Positions 33,210 to 49,200 of a stretch of DNA of 64,000 bases are shown piece after piece. Within the stretch, counting starts at the first letter, position 1, and the number at the start of each line of letters is the position of its first letter. This DNA is from Hanleya hanleyi (lineage: Eukaryota > Mollusca > Polyplacophora > Lepidopleurida > Hanleyidae): contig JAVTVY010018668.1 in the NCBI GenBank assembly GCA_036873755.1, positions 19,007-83,006 on the forward strand, written 5' to 3'. Below the pieces are notes generated by a model, which was given only the letters and a program-made list of their open reading frames with translations, was not told the DNA's origin and did not search any database. A program made the translations under genes and the position numbers.

Positions 33210-34253
33210 CTAGTAGGTTATCTCCCTTTCATAGGTTAAGAGATGGGGGCTTCCTTTAATATTATTCTAGCCGAGTATTTTACTCAGCAACATCCACACA
33301 ATTTGATAAATTATGATAGAAATTGTGACTATTTACAAGTAATTAGTATATATGACAATCTTTTCACTGATGTTAAGTTCAACTGTCTGAACGAAAACCA
33401 AACCAACCGGATAGTGAGACTGAATTCAGTCTAGAAAAAAAGTTAAAAGTTAGCTATTCCACATGTTTTCTGGGTTATCAAATAAAGCGTGGGTAAGTCC
33501 ACTTAACTTTCTCTATTCTTCTTTGTTTCATCAGATATTATACATGTATGAAGGCAAAAACACACATTATTCAAAACGTTAAATACTAATATTTAAGCCA
33601 TTATTTTCACGATGAATATCCAATTTCAAGATAGGTATAGTTTGTTGCTACTATTATCCAGTGGTATAACTTTTCTATTACAGATTGAATTTTAAGCGAT
33701 CGTTACATAAGAAGCAGGACGGCGGGACGATGTTCGAGATGTAGACGAAAGAAATGTTCAGATGAATCTGACGCTCGGGATTATACATACTGCAGATTCA
33801 TCGTCAAGTGGCGGCGGTTATACAGTGTTACTGATTACCGTTGCATGAGAGGTTTTGTGAACTCGAAAGAGAGAGTACTAAATGTGGATAAGGCTTCGAA
33901 GAGGGGTTCATACGAGACTTTGTTGTGTAGTTACCGGTGCATCACTGTGTATGCGCATGTCAAACCTCACAAGAGTGAAAGTAATGCTACGACAGTTTAT
34001 CAAAACGAATTACTCGGACAGATTTCTTACTACGACTGACTCCACAAGAGGAGGTGTGGTACAGTAGTGTACGTGGCGGTTACCGAATATCGTCATCTAA
34101 ATGAGTCCGACACAGTGCGGAGGTTACGGATTGCGCGGTGCATGGATATTATAGCACCATATTGGTACAACCAACAGAGAAAAGAAAGAAAGAAAATAAA
34201 ATTCTGACGAGTGTTCTGTGTTATATCAGTCCGATACATCGATCTATAGGCCT
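33210..34253. other. Upstream region of the GALNT gene
   Basis: No TATA box or obvious initiator was fixed. The 5' UTR and promoter presumably lie here or further upstream. Short plus frames at 33243-33434 and 33845-34067 have no family features. Confidence 0.4.
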
Positions 34254-37200
34254 ATGATGGCCACAATCAGAAAAATGCTCCGAAGAAACAAACTAACTTT
34301 ACTAAGATATACTATATATATATTTGTCATAGGTATAATTATGCTTTATTGGCCGTGGCCGATGGATATTAGGAATTCTAGAAAAGACACCGAATTATCC
34401 GATAGTTTGACTTTCAATAAGGGAGATTACCCAGTCAATCCGGACGCTTATGAGCAACCTCAATCTCCAAACAAACATGCCGGACATAAAGAGCTGATCA
34501 GAGAGAAACTACCCAATCAAGGGAAGGTAAGAAATCATGTTTCGGTATACACAAGCTCTTTTATTGTGTCTTATATAAGCATAGGAACAGTACTGTATGA
34601 ACTTACGAATACTGGGATACGGTACAGCATGAATACCAGTAATCGACCAAACGTATATACATGCAAACGTCGGCAGTTACTGCATGTGTCGTTAATTACA
34701 TCATGATGAATGCAATCAGTGCAGGTGCAGCGTCATTTAGAAAACATCGATGATGTTAGCTATTCCACATGTTTTTTGGGTACTATATGAGTAACATTTT
34801 CGATATTCGGGCATATGGGCGGGAATATTGATTAGTCAACTTCAAATCAACAAGACCAGAACATTTCAAATTCAAGACCCTAGAACAATCCCACAGGTTA
34901 TCGTCGTGTGAGCCGAGAACAGCCCAGTCTATGAAGGATATTTTGTTGAAAGTGTTGAATGTTCGAATAAACACCGGTATTATATCCAGTCATGTTCAAG
35001 GTATAGAACGAACTACCGCGAAATACCCCTTCACATGGAGGGAAGTCCTGATGTCTACGGTATATACCGGACAATTGTACAACTGGAATAATACGTTTCA
35101 GTCCATAGTTCTTTGCTTGATAATCGGTTATAACACTTCGCAACTGAGAACGGTGAACGGAGACTATAAGGCAATCTGTCAAATTTCGATATTTGAATTC
35201 CACTAGCATGTCGATTAATGTTATTGTGGTAAATATAGTAGGCCGCCCCTTACATACGGATTTCGAGACACAGCCTGAAATACATTGCTACATATCGGTC
35301 TAACTATCTCGGCCTCTTCGACGTCACTGGCAAGACGAGGTCAGTTCGGGAATAGCATAAACATGGAAGATTTTTCCGCAAAATACTCATTGTATGCGTT
35401 ACTTCTGTCCGATCATTCGAATCTACGATTGATTCACAATTTTCAGACGGTGCTGAAAGTCTATTTTATGCGCACATAAAATCTGCTTAAATAATCTTCA
35501 TGATATTAGGCGTATAGTCTATTGATTATAATTGTAGGTACCTGGTAATACATATCATTATTTTATTTCCACTACAGGACGTGGTTGTGGAGGATGATTT
35601 GATAGACTGGCACGATAAAGAGGCCATACTGAGGGACAAGGCTAGGACAGGTCAGGTTTGATGAGAATTTTGAACAAAAGTCCCAAATTTGTGACTTAGT
35701 GATGAATATTCAGATACATTGGATCCAACTGATAAATTGATCTGGTGAAGGACAGTTTAGATTACACATGAGAGACATGCGTGGTCTAATCAAGGACAGT
35801 TTAGACTATATATGATAGACAAGATCTGGTGAAGGACAGTTTAGATTATACATGAGAGACATGGTCTAATCAAGGACAGTTTAGACTATACATGATAGAC
35901 AAGATCTGGTGAAGGACAGTTTAGATTATACATGAGAGACATGGTCTAATCAAGGACAGTTTAGACTATACATGATAGACAAGATCTGGTGAAGGACAGT
36001 TTAGATTATACATGAGAGACATGGTCTAATCAAGGACATTTTAGACTATATATGATAGACAAGATCTGGTCAAGGACAGTTTAGACTACACATGAGAGAC
36101 ATGGTCTAATCAAGGACAGTTTAGATTATACATGATAGACAAGATTTGGTCAAGGACAGTTTAAACTATACATGAGAGACATGGTCTAATCAAGGACAGT
36201 TTAGATTATACATGATAGACAAGATCTGGTCAAGGACAGTTTAGACTATACATGGGAGACATGGTCTGATCAAGGACAGTTTAGATTATACATGATAGAC
36301 AAGAGCTGGTCGAGGACAGTTTAGATTATACACGAGAGACATGGTCTAATCAAGGACAGTTTAGATTATACATGATAGACAAGATCTGGTCAAGGACAGT
36401 TTAGACTATACATGAGAGACATGACCTGGCCAAGGACAGTTTAGATTATACATGAGAGACATGATCTGGCCAAGGACAGTTAGATTATACATCGGAGACA
36501 TGACCTGGCCAAGGACAGTTAGATTATACATGAGAGACATGACCTGGCCAAGGACAGTTTAGACTATACATGAGAGACATGACCTGGCCAAGGACAGTTT
36601 AGATTATACATGAGAGACATGACATGACCTGGCCAAGGACCGTTTAGACTATACACGAGAGACATGATCTGGTCAAGGACAGTTTAGATTATACATGAGA
36701 GACAGAACCTGGTCAAGGACAGTTTGCACTATACATGAGAGACATGATCTAGTCAAGGACAGTTTGGATTATACATGATAGACATTGTCTGGTCAAGGAC
36801 AGTTTGGACTGCACATGAGAGATATTCTCAATCAGCTTCACGTGCTTACAATATTACATTTCTGGAGCATATATCACCTGCTAAACTGGATTAATGGGGA
36901 AGAATACAATGGGTATAGTCTTAGATCCTTTCGCAGCCTGAATAATATTTAGATAGATTATAACCATGCACCAAACTGATAGGTGTAGTGAATGTTCGAA
37001 TGGGGCGGTTAGAGTATTCAAAGACATTCCATATTTAAAGAAAGACTTGCGTTTTTTACCTGAAAAAATAAATCCATGTATGTTTCATACTGAGAAAATA
37101 CCCAAGTTTTATACTGTAAAACCTCAGAGTCAGAAGTTAAGTAAAACAGCGACGACAAATGTTTGAATTTTGGCTTTTGTCAGTTTCCGGCATTTCCGTA

Positions 37201-40200
37201 TACATTTAAGTATATCCTGATATGACAAATTCGACCAAAATGATATTTTGATGTAATGTCACAGCTAATATGGTGATATTTTAAACATGGGATGTCATAT
37301 ATATTTTAAAACATCTATGTATACGAAAATACCTAAGCAGACAAAAGCCCAATTACAAACGTATATCAAGGCTGTTTTACGTCACTGTTAACTATATTTT
37401 ACAGTAAATTTTTTTGATAATTTCTGTGAATATGATACATAGATTTTTGTGGATAATTGAACAATGAATTTGGGTATTCATACGTAAAAAAAGGAGAGGA
37501 AATTTTCTGCGCTGAACGCCACACATTCCACAATATGAAAGATTGTTGTCTCGTCTGACCAAATATGATTTTGAAATGTTCGTTTCAGGTACTGGCGAGA
37601 AAGGACAGAAGGTACCAAACCCCAACAAAGATCACAAATGTTACACGGGTTATGGCTATAATAGTTGTACCAGTAACAGTATATCGCTGACCAGATCTGT
37701 GGCTGATATTAGACATCCTGAGTAAGTTCACCATAAGAAATGATTCCCTCTTTCTTTAAACTGTTCAGGTAATCTTTATTTTACATATCGCTGAACTTTT
37801 TACGATTGTGCATGCGAAAATCATGGAGAGTGGCTGTTTGCACATCCAACTTATTCGCTGTTGATAATATCCTTTGCCTGGCGGAGTGGTACCGTAGCGG
37901 AAAACATACGGACCGCTATGGTAGGCCTGTCACATTCTCTTCCAATCGTTTCTTTCCGTATATTTACCGACGTCGAAAAAAGGACCTCTCTCATAATACT
38001 TACAACTTATCACAAAATTTAATATTGGGCAGTCGCGAGAGGACTTGAAGTAGTCCACCAAATCTTGCGAACATGAAATGAGTTGGACATATTTAGAAGC
38101 TCCGTAACTGAACATTGGTATATGGTCTATCAGATGCTGAAATTTTATTCTCATTCTATGTTTTTATCGTACAAATTCCGCTATATGGCGCGTACTGTAG
38201 TTCTGACAGGATGCGTCTCTTCTCAGCAACACATTCATCCATGAGTTAGTCGTTCGGGTAACAGATATGCTCCCTTGTGCTCATCTTCATTTTATCCAGC
38301 CAATTTCTACGTTCCCACTTCGAACTTCCCTTGATATATCTGGACCCCTTCAATGTTCAAATAACTTATAAGTAGACACGAGACGTCACTGACCTCGAAA
38401 GCATTTGAAATTCGAAATGGGCCGTACAAGAGCGTTATTGATTGGCTGACCTAAATAGTGGGCACCTTATTAGGAGGAAAGACGCCACTAATAGAGGATG
38501 ATGTCACTCTACGTGACTTCACTGACCTTCACTCGCAATCGATGTGTACGTTCTGATTGGTTCTTCTGTGGTTAGTAGGCGAAACCTACACCTCGGATTT
38601 TGAACACTGAAGGGGTCAGATAAATCAAGGCAGGTTCGAAGTGGGAACGTAGAAATTGGCTGGATAAAATGAAGATGCCTTGTGCTAGGATGGGCCTATC
38701 GTTACGGCCAAGACCTTTTATTGTGTATTACTCTAGATCAGCCTGATGATGGTTCAAACTCTCCTGATATGTACATGTACCCTCTGATTCTGCCATTTTG
38801 TGCGCTTCGTATGTTCTCTTGGAAATATGTGAAATTCTAAGAAAGATTATAAGATGATATGTTCAATTCGATTCAATTTCAGATGTACAAAGAAGAAATA
38901 TTTGAGGAATTTGTATACCGTCAGCATCATAATACCTTTCTATGATGAACATCGAGGAACATTACTACGATCCGTGTACAGTCTCGTTAATAGATCACCC
39001 CCAGATGTACTGCATGAGATTATATTAGTGGACGATACCAGTAACCACCGTAAGTACTCGCTTCAGATACATTAATACGGACCAGTTTATTGGCCTTCAG
39101 AACTGTAGAATTGAAAGGCTCCGAGAAAGATAGGGAAACGGGGTTGTGGAGATATTGCGACAATAATTAGCTAGCCAATTATAGTTTACACAATCCACCC
39201 AATCCTGGTGTTAGAGGATTGGGTGGACCAACTCGTAAATAACCATCCTGTGTGGCTGTCTTTCTCCGTGTACCGTTGTAGGTCCCGCGGTGACTAATAT
39301 ACCTCGGTCTCCACTGGATTCATCTTCACATTTTCAAGCTAAATACTACACTAACGTTCCGTCATTTACCTTGACTTATTGAATATAGTAAACTGTTCAA
39401 ACCAGGAAACGCACGTGATGTCATATAGCCAATCAAGATAGGAGCTTGCCAACAACGTGCAGCTAGGATTTTCTTTGATGTCTGCCCGTGTGATCTCCAA
39501 ATATGGCAAGTTGTGGATGTATTGATGTTAATTTCTGTCGAAGAGCCAATCAAATTTGAATTTTAAAGAGGTCATACATTGCACTTGCCCTAATATGTAC
39601 CACGGAATATTTATAACGCTATGACATCACCAGACCTGTATTCTGATCAGATAATGTGTTACGTTCCGCCAAGGCAACGCGTGTAGTGTTAGACTTGGGT
39701 CAGCGAAAATGCACTGGATCAGGCCGTTACGGTCTGTCATCCACGTAACCATTCGCGTCCGGCGCTCGGTCTGGGAGAAACATGCTGGCTGATGTAATGA
39801 AAGGGGCGCGGGACGCCAATCTAATTAAAATTAAATCCTATCTGCTCCCCATTTGGATAAGTCGTTTGTAGGATCTAACAGGCTTGCAGTAACTCGCGTG
39901 TTAACCAATTACAAGCGTCATTCATAATCCAGCCATCGTCCATTAGAGAATATCCGCGTCCATAATCCAAAGACCTATTCCATTTTCCATATAACAGTAT
40001 TAGCACCAAATTCAAAAAGACAATCATAGTATACAAAAACATAGGCTTGTTTCCTGCAAGAGAGAAGCGGTCAACGCTTCATAGTGCTTTGAAGGGAACA
40101 TTGATGACAAAGAATTTTTGGTTTTCTCAGCCGAATCATTCTCCCAACGTCAGAGTTTGTAACCTCCAAATCGTCGGTAAACAAGTATATATGACAATAG

Positions 40201-43200
40201 GGGATATACAATCTGATGCCATGAGAATGAGCCGAATTAGTCGGCTCGCTGGCGGGGTGTCTTTTCATGTTGCCGCGGCCCGACATTGTGGCACCATAAT
40301 ACGGGGTAGATATATGGACTGATCTTTGGTGTAAACATTGGAGTAAACTGACACAGTGAACCTATCTCCCATCCCCGACTGCGAATGGATGAGTCCAGAC
40401 GTGACCATGATGACATAATGCTATTAAATATCCATTGTATGGGCGCTCAGAACACGAAATTCAATTGAAATACGTAAGATCCTATATAGCGACATGTACG
40501 ATTGGGGAGCATTGATATGATATTAATTTATTAAGATTGACGGGACGCAGCAGCTCTTTGCCTACGTCTACGAAGCTCTGTTCATGTCTATTGCAACATC
40601 ACTTTCACTTCGTATCGGTGGTTGTAATGTGGGCCGGGCTATGAGATCCCAACATCCGTGCTACCATACGAATAGTAACTTTCCATGTGATTCACCACTA
40701 GGCGAAAGGTTGCGCTCACCGTGCTAGAGGATGATGTGTGTTGTGGAACGATCATTAGTGAATTTCACCTTCCCTGCGACCTTTTGTTCATATTTCTGGG
40801 CTAAAGGACTTCCCTCTGCTGTTTCTGGGGTTATTTTCCAGCCAATTTCACATGGAGATGTCTGTCCTTGGCGGATCTTATACCCTTGTTAGAAATCCTT
40901 AAAATGGACGTCGGCTGATCATCCTGCGACAGAATTTCGGCATTATTCGATACGGCAGTGATCGACACAGCTTCACTGTTCATTTGCCCATGGTGAGCCA
41001 TCATCACCACACCGATTACTTTAAGCGATATATCACATGGCTTATTTCCAAAGGCATGCAGGATATGTCACCCGCACTCCCACTGACTCTTTCAGACCGA
41101 TATTTGAGGGTAAAGTTGAAATAGGACATTCCGGCTAATCATTGCATCCTTACAGCATCCAGTCGAGCTGACGTTAGCTGTTCACAAAATAATTCGGTAC
41201 AAGGTACAGAATGCCAAGATCCATCCGTCAACTCTGTGCCAGAATCCGTTTTGACTGTATCTGTTTGTTTTTTTTGCATCTCACCTTTCCTGTCGTCTTT
41301 TTACTTAGCGAGTTGCTGCATTTCAAAAGATCATAGAGAGGATTCGCCCGTCTGCTGAAGTCCTGCAGTTAACGATAATAGCCCACCAAACACAACAGTT
41401 TGTGGACGTCACCAACAGTCGATCTTTCAGTTTCTGGACGACCTTAATTTCCAGTGGCTCAATTCAATCAATTCAGCTGATGAGGCTTGCTTACTTCACT
41501 CCGTATTCAAACAAGTTTTACAGAATGTAAGTGTAGCCTCCTCAACACTGCACGGGCGTCTTCTAAGTGCTGTCTTTAGGTTTCACTGAACACAATAATG
41601 TCCTCAAAATATGGTTAGCAGATGTGACTCAGTCCCTCTAGGCAAGTGCTCATAATTAGCTGAAAGGCCAGAGGTTCATTGGGCATCCCGAAAGGAATCC
41701 TCTCAAACTGATACAGTCCGTCAGTGGTAACAAATGCTATGAACCGTCCAAATTCACGATTAACAAACCTTGGTGGTACGATTCTTTCTTGATCCAATGC
41801 CGTGAACCGGTGGTTGCTGCCCATGCTATTAAGGGCCTCTTGAATTTAGGTGATACGCTGCCTTCCAGGATGGTTTTAGCATTCACCAATCTGTATGTAG
41901 TCAGTCGAGATGCTAAGAGATCCATCGTGCTCGCAAACATAAATAACTGCGGAGCAGTATGCAGATGATGACATCTTTATCCACCCACGATGAATGAGGT
42001 CTTGGAGATACTATCGTATCTTCTCCGTCAGTGGTTGAGGGCTGAAAAAATAAATTCCATTCAAGGTGGTCACGAATACAGGTAAAATGGGAGCGTGGTT
42101 GAGATTCAGTACGTCACAGGAATCACTCTTGATTCTTTGATGTGTTTGGGAGTATTGCAGTCAGAATACTGACCCCTATCGCCAATGTGATATCTGTTAG
42201 GCCATCCCAGCCCTACTCTGGACTGTACTATACCATATAGATCATGGTCCAGTATCCCTGTGAGTGACACGGTGTTCTGCGGCTTGGTGAAATTCCCGCA
42301 CAATTTTAAAGCTGGTGAACTAGGTCTGTGTTTTTTAATGTGAAGAAAATCAAGGTAATAAATGAAATTATAAAGCAATGTAACTTTTAAAATGTTTTTT
42401 CTTCTTTTGAAATCTATCTAGCGGACCTGAAAGAATCATTCGACGCCTTTTTGAATCAAGAGTTTAAAAATGTCCGTGTGGTTCGAGCTCAGAAGAGGGA
42501 AGGGTTAATCCGAGCTCGGCTACTCGGGGCTCGGGAGGCTACCGGAGATGTGCTACTGTTTCTGGATTCACACATCGAGGCGAACTACAATTGGTTACCT
42601 CCCCTGATTGGTATGTACATTTTTACTCCAGAAGATATAAGTAGGATGCATTTAAACTTCCGAGGGCATTTTACTCCACTTCTATGTGAAAAGGTTAAAT
42701 TGGGATTTTCTGGATAATATATTTTGAACGAAGGAAACATATGGCTAAAGTGGTAACATATGAAAAGTTTTGGTTGTGCTATCATTTTTCTTAAGGGATT
42801 GATATTGCTGGTTCCCAATGTTACACCCATGTAAAGCAACTTCATAATAGTCCTCTATGACTGCACATTAACAATGATGTCTTTTCGAGTATACAGCTTT
42901 TGTCTTCACAATTAAGCGTTGTTAAAGGTTTGTCTAAATGTACAAGGGACGAGGACGGGGTGGTACTGGTGTACATACTCTCAACGTTCTCAAATTTTGT
43001 GTAGAGTAGCGATTTGGCAAATTGTCATGGCCTTTATTCTTGTATAATATTTGGTGTCTTCAGATCCTATCGTCCGTGACTGGAAATCTGTCGTTTGTCC
43101 GATGATTGACGTCATTGACACGGACTCGTTTCAATATAGACAACAAGATAATGGAGCTCGAGGAGCATTTGATTGGAGCTTCAATTATAAACGTCTCCCA

Positions 43201-46200
43201 AGGATAAGAGAAGATTTACTTGCCAGACCGGCTGATCTGTACCAGTAAGACCCATTATTAATAGGACATTTCAGCATTGATACAATAACAACAGACGCTG
43301 GGGGTGCATGTAATGTGGTAACCGTCTCTGGGGTGTTTCACTCAAATCTCTTCCCATACTTGTACATGGGGAAATATTTTAAAGCGATATCTGGCAAAAT
43401 ATGCTTTATATTACGCTGCTATCTAAAAAAAAGTTTCGACTATTTTAAATTGGAAATATGCCAATTTCATTAGTTCAAAATATTCTTTTATAGAAAAGGA
43501 AATTAGCTTGCTTTTAATCCATTATTTTGCATACCCCGCCGGTACCTGGAATTTAGGCTCAAACAACTTCATCGACGTCGTGGGTCAAACAATTGTCGGA
43601 TATATGGCTCTTGTGAGCTATTCTCTATGGCGTGTTTATGGACATCCATATACTTTAATCGCATGGGACCGTGCTGTTGAAAAGCCTGTTTGATTGGGAA
43701 TTTCAGCAGTCCAAGTTTCTAGGAAAAAGAATTGTTGGTGTGAATGTCGTCCGCAATGTCAAGAAAAACATGTGTGTGATGCAAAAATGTCACTTAACTT
43801 TGATCACTTTAATAGTGACGACTCACTGCTAAAACCATTTTGTCGTTTCTTTTCTCAGGAGTCCTGTGATGGCCGGTGGTCTATTCGCTATACACAAGGA
43901 CTGGTTTTGGAAGCTGGGTGGTTATGATCCAGGGCTGGAAGTCTGGGGTGGAGAACAGTACGAGCTCTCCTTTAAGGTGAGCATAGACGACATTTGCCTG
44001 ACTGATGTGGGGTTATCGTACATTCTTTTGAGAAAACGACTCTATAAAGAACATATTGAATTATGGTTTTGACGGCGTATAATCCATAGAAACTTCTTAC
44101 ACAGAATAACATCGATCCAGATTCACTCATTTGGGAACTTTCACAATTATCCAGTGATATTCTGTGATTGCTACTTCCTCTTTGTCGAGCTTGGCAAAGT
44201 TAACCAATCAACTGCTAGAAGTAGCTCTTTCAGTTTATCTTCTGGTTCTACTGTGCAAGCTTCACATTGTTCCCATAAACGAACTTGTTTATGTGTACTC
44301 GTTCTATAATATATACTTGCCGACGGGCGGTGGTTCTCTCCGGGTACTCCGGCTTCCTCCACCAACCAAACTGACTGTCACCATATGAGTGAAACAAACG
44401 TGAGTGTGGCATTAAGCCAAATCCCCCCTCTATAATTGGTCTCGCATTCATCAAACGAATGGATAAAAGGTAGATACCGACCATGCATTAAGAGAAGCCT
44501 CCATTCATCGATGCGTTCCATTCAATGATGAGCCATCCAATAGAAGCGGCGATGTTATTACCCAAATGTAGCTTGTACCTAATTCTCTCGTCTTGATTTC
44601 AGGTCTGGCAGTGTGGTGGTAAAATCCTTGATGCACCTTGCTCACGGGTCGGTCACGTGTTCAAAAAGTTCAGTAACTCTGGCGCTGGCAGGAATCTTCA
44701 AAAGGTAAAGCTGTTGGTTTTATTCCCCATATAGTTGGAGGAATAAAATTGATTTCTTCACACATACTATATCCCAGTAACATATAAGACAATTCTAAGA
44801 GTTGAAGGATATACAACACATAATATTATAGGATATATCCATATCCACATCTCTTTGAACTGAGAGATACGTCTAAGTTATTATACCAATAATGTGACGA
44901 AGTTTACATCTCCTTACATCTTCGTTCATATACCGTAAGATTTGAAAGCACAAAATCTGTAATTGTCCTTTTGGGAATAATCACACATTCAATCTAACGG
45001 GTGAAAGGAAGGGACCACTGTGTTCCTGATACACTTACTATAATTAGAAATGTTAGTGAATAACCTACCGCTCAAATGTAAGATGAATGTGTAGCTCGCT
45101 CTTTTATGGTAAGTGTTTGTTGGTCATATTTGCCATACATAAACCATATATTTATCATAGATTACAGTGGTATTCGCAAACATTTGGAACTATATTAAAG
45201 TTTGGTCCGTATAATTGTTTGTGTATTATAGCTAGTGTACCGATACAAAGTTAATCCAGCAATCTTGTCCACTATAAGGACGGACATGTCAGATTTATGT
45301 GGTGGGTAAATCTTAAAGACTACCACCAATCCATCTGCTATTGATGGTCTAGACATGGGCGTCATTTCCCGTTTTTGAGAATCAGCCATTCCACATAACG
45401 ATGTCACAGTCTTAATGTTATATATATTCTATTTGAACAGAATTATAAGCGAGTAGCAGATGTTTGGATGGACGAATATAAGCGTTTCATTTATACTGGA
45501 CTTGGCATCAGTGAGCAGCTTGATGCTGGAGACATCACCGAACAAAAGGCTCTTCGTGAAAAACTTCAATGCCAATCATTCAAATGGTTTCTAACGGAAG
45601 TGGCTTTTGACCTTGAAAGATTCTACCCATCCGTCCCACCTAAGCCATTCGCTTCTGGACCGGTGAGAACAAACTACACATTCATTTTGTATATATGGTC
45701 CCTCGGGACGTCAATAAAATTTTGTGCAGGTAGAGGAATAGCAGATCAGTACAATTAACATACGACAAGAATTTAATGACAGACGAAAAAACTCAACAAT
45801 TACATATATTATTTATTTATTTATTTATCATTATCAATCATTTCATCATAATCGCATAAAGTGAACAAGCAACTCCCAACATAATGCTTTGATATAATTT
45901 GGCTACCGCTTTATTCAGACTATGTTTCAGACAAGACCCACACAACATCCATGGTTAATTCCACATACAAGCAAGCAAGGTCATCTGTCAACATGTAAAA
46001 ATTGTATACACAACATCAAAAGTCACATCTTCACAAGTCCAGGTAGTCCCTAAATCATCACAGAGGGTTCACCTAAACCTTTTTGATTCTCGAGTCGTTA
46101 CGTCTGTCACACAATCTCGTACATTTCATCCCCGCGGTTGTTTTGAATTAGTACGTCGGTAACTGAAGCCTGTTGTTTTCGCTTTGACATCCGATCTCGT

Positions 46201-49200
46201 TTTCATCCTGACATCAGGTGTCTGGCAAGCGAAGAAATTCAAATCAGTCAAAACCTCCCAGCGGATTGACGTAATGAGCTGACTGAGCGAGATTATTGAT
46301 TGGTTCGGCTTAGTGTAAAATCCATGCTATTCATACCCAGAACTGTAAGAGTAACTGAATAGCAAGGATGCAACAGCCAAGGCTATGATGGCACCATGGG
46401 CTCCACTGTACATTATGCCGAAATATTTCCTAAGGGACCAGAACGCTCACTTAAGGCAACATGAGAAAGCACGACAGATGTAAATTAACTGTCTCGGGAT
46501 TTTGAATAATCTCTCCCCCTCTCCCATAATTGTATGAAAATCTACCATATCTAACGTAACTGTGGCATTAATGCTCGCCTCCTCTTCCATGAGCTACATG
46601 TATCGATCTATATAACTGGTGATAATCAACCGACCATTTTAGAACTGATTTCAGACTAGGAATATTCAAATTAAAATTATGAATGAAACAGTTGGATTCC
46701 AGGGCGGGGAGGGGGGACCCTTACCACACCAAAGGAAGTCAATGTGAAATGCCAATATTACATGTACACTACTGACAGGTTTGCACAGTATCTCTGGAAG
46801 GAGCACTAACACTACGTATATGTGGCTGGCATTAATGAATTTTCACGTGGCCCCTTAACTCAATCCCACACCCATAGATTGTGACGGTTTCTGGTATGTC
46901 TGACCCTGTAATTAAATAACCGCCATTATGTCAATAGACTACAGTTGTAGACAAGTACAAGTTGTGTGTTTGGATCCATTGATTAACTTGGCATAATACA
47001 GGGGGAAAGTGACTCCGAACATGGATCATACACTGACCTGTATTATTCATGCTCCGAAGTTGTAGATCTCTTTAATTCCCCCATGACACCCAGGCATGAG
47101 GGAGCAGACACCAAAGAAATACAGCTGGTTTGGTTCCACTTTCAAAAATCTTCATTAATCAAGGCATCCTCATTAATAGCCAGGCCTGTTTTCATTTCCC
47201 CATCCCTTTAAGACCTCTGGACTGCGATCGTAGAATGTTGAAACTACTTCGCCGACACGGGAGCTTCTTGGGAGTGATCGGGCAATATATAAACAAACGC
47301 ATGTGCTCATATCAAGATCAAAGGCAATGTAAACGCGCAGTGAATCGTAATCACTCTGTTGTATGTGCAACTGCGTTAGGAGACGAAGTAACTTTCTCGC
47401 CTGGTCCGGTTCCAGTCTCGAAGTAGATCTATTTTACGTTAATTTGATATATATTTACATGGACATTTTATCTCGCCCACTCAGCTCAGTGTTGCATATC
47501 GGTAAATATTGTATATTAGACTTTTTAAAGCGAGTGTATGTATACATTATCTTATTTTGTCTCCAGATACGAAGCAAGGGCTGTGATCTGTGTATGTCTG
47601 GGAGAAAATCGGGTCAGTCAATCGCCGGACTCGTGCAATGTCAAAAAGATAGCTCTCACCCAGATCAGGTGAGTTGTCCCCCTTTTCAGTAAAGGATACT
47701 ATATATTATACCCTTGAGTAAGAAAAGGCTTGCAAGTCCATACCCTATGATGCCTCTGGGATTTTCCACAAGACCAGACACTGCTGAAAGATAAACTGTT
47801 GTTTATTCACCGGAGTCATCGATCATGGTACAGGAGTTAATAAACGAAGCAATTCCATAAGCCATCACTCTATTACAATCGACAGTCTATGTTCAAGAGA
47901 GACAGATCTTGAAGTCTGGAGACAAACAGATGTAATATGCTTGTATACTGTTAAACAAACAAGGCACTTGAATCAAACACTAATCCAATCACGGTTATAT
48001 GCTACGGTTAACAAATAGAGATATACCATCATTATCATGTGACATGTTTCTTTTCAAGAGCCCACGTGCTATTGTAAATATTTAATTATAAAATACAGGG
48101 ATACCAGAATTAAAGCGTGTAGTTATTCATATAAAACATGTTCAAATTGCTCCACGTGGGTTTAATTTATTCACAATGTATTTTAATTGAATGATTAATT
48201 AATTGAGCTTGAATGAAAAAGAATCACAGAGTGTTTTCTCTATCAACTCGAAACGGAATTCAGATTTAACCCCGGGAAGCTACCAGGGGTCAGGGACAGT
48301 CAGCGTTCGGTTAAGCATCCTGTTACTTGAACTCAACATACAAACACTAAGCTCTGGTGAGGAAATCAAACGCCTCCTAAACTTTAGCATGGGCGTATAT
48401 AATGTATAGCATACACTGAAAACGACCACCTATTAATTCTATAATTGATTGTTACCAATCTATAATGATTATCAAATATATGCAATTTTAAGATTTAAAT
48501 CTTCACAACATATCTCGTATTCTACAATGTGTTATCTATGGCAAGCCAAAGTGCTTTTTATTCCGAATTTCCGATATCGGGAATTCAATTCCCGATATCG
48601 GAAATTCTAATTTCCGATATCGGAAATTGCAATTCCCGATATCAGAAATAGAATTTCCGATATCGGGAATTAGAATTTCCGATATCGGAAATTCAGTGAC
48701 AATTTTCGATATCGGAAATAGAATTTCCGATATCGGGAATTCAATTTCCGATATCGGGAATTCAATTTCCGTTATCGGAAATAGAATTTCCCATATCGGA
48801 AATTGTCACCGAATTTCCGATATCGGAAATGAAAGCCTGAAAGCTTTACAAAACCTAGGGGTGCATTCCACACCTAAATCTGAATCTGAATCTGAATCTG
48901 AAACCCAAATGATGTGCGGCTAAAAACAGGCATGGGTTCGGATCTTCGACCATAAATAGATGTAAAATCTTTAACAAAAACCTTGTAAACGTATATATTT
49001 TCTAAATGGGCACACTCGTGCCATTATTTCAGGGGACTTGTGAGCTATTGAAATTGAAAAGGAAAGACGTGCAATCCTCCTTAGCCCTTCTTCAACTTTT
49101 CTGAAAAACATGAAATGATTTTCTTTTTATGTATGTTAAAGTGTTTCCCGTCCAAAGGACAATTTAATATGGCGAAAAAAATAGGGGACCTACTCGTTTT

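Noticed and set aside
35740..36830. Regular 40-bp repeats as a CRISPR-like array
   Set aside because: Units are contiguous with no unique spacers and sit in a eukaryotic intron; it is a minisatellite.
39194..39227. Perfect 12-bp hairpin (TCCACCCAATCC with its inverse) in intron 4 as a terminator or RNA gene
   Set aside because: Single short stem without further structure or conservation evidence; chance or a tiny insertion footprint.
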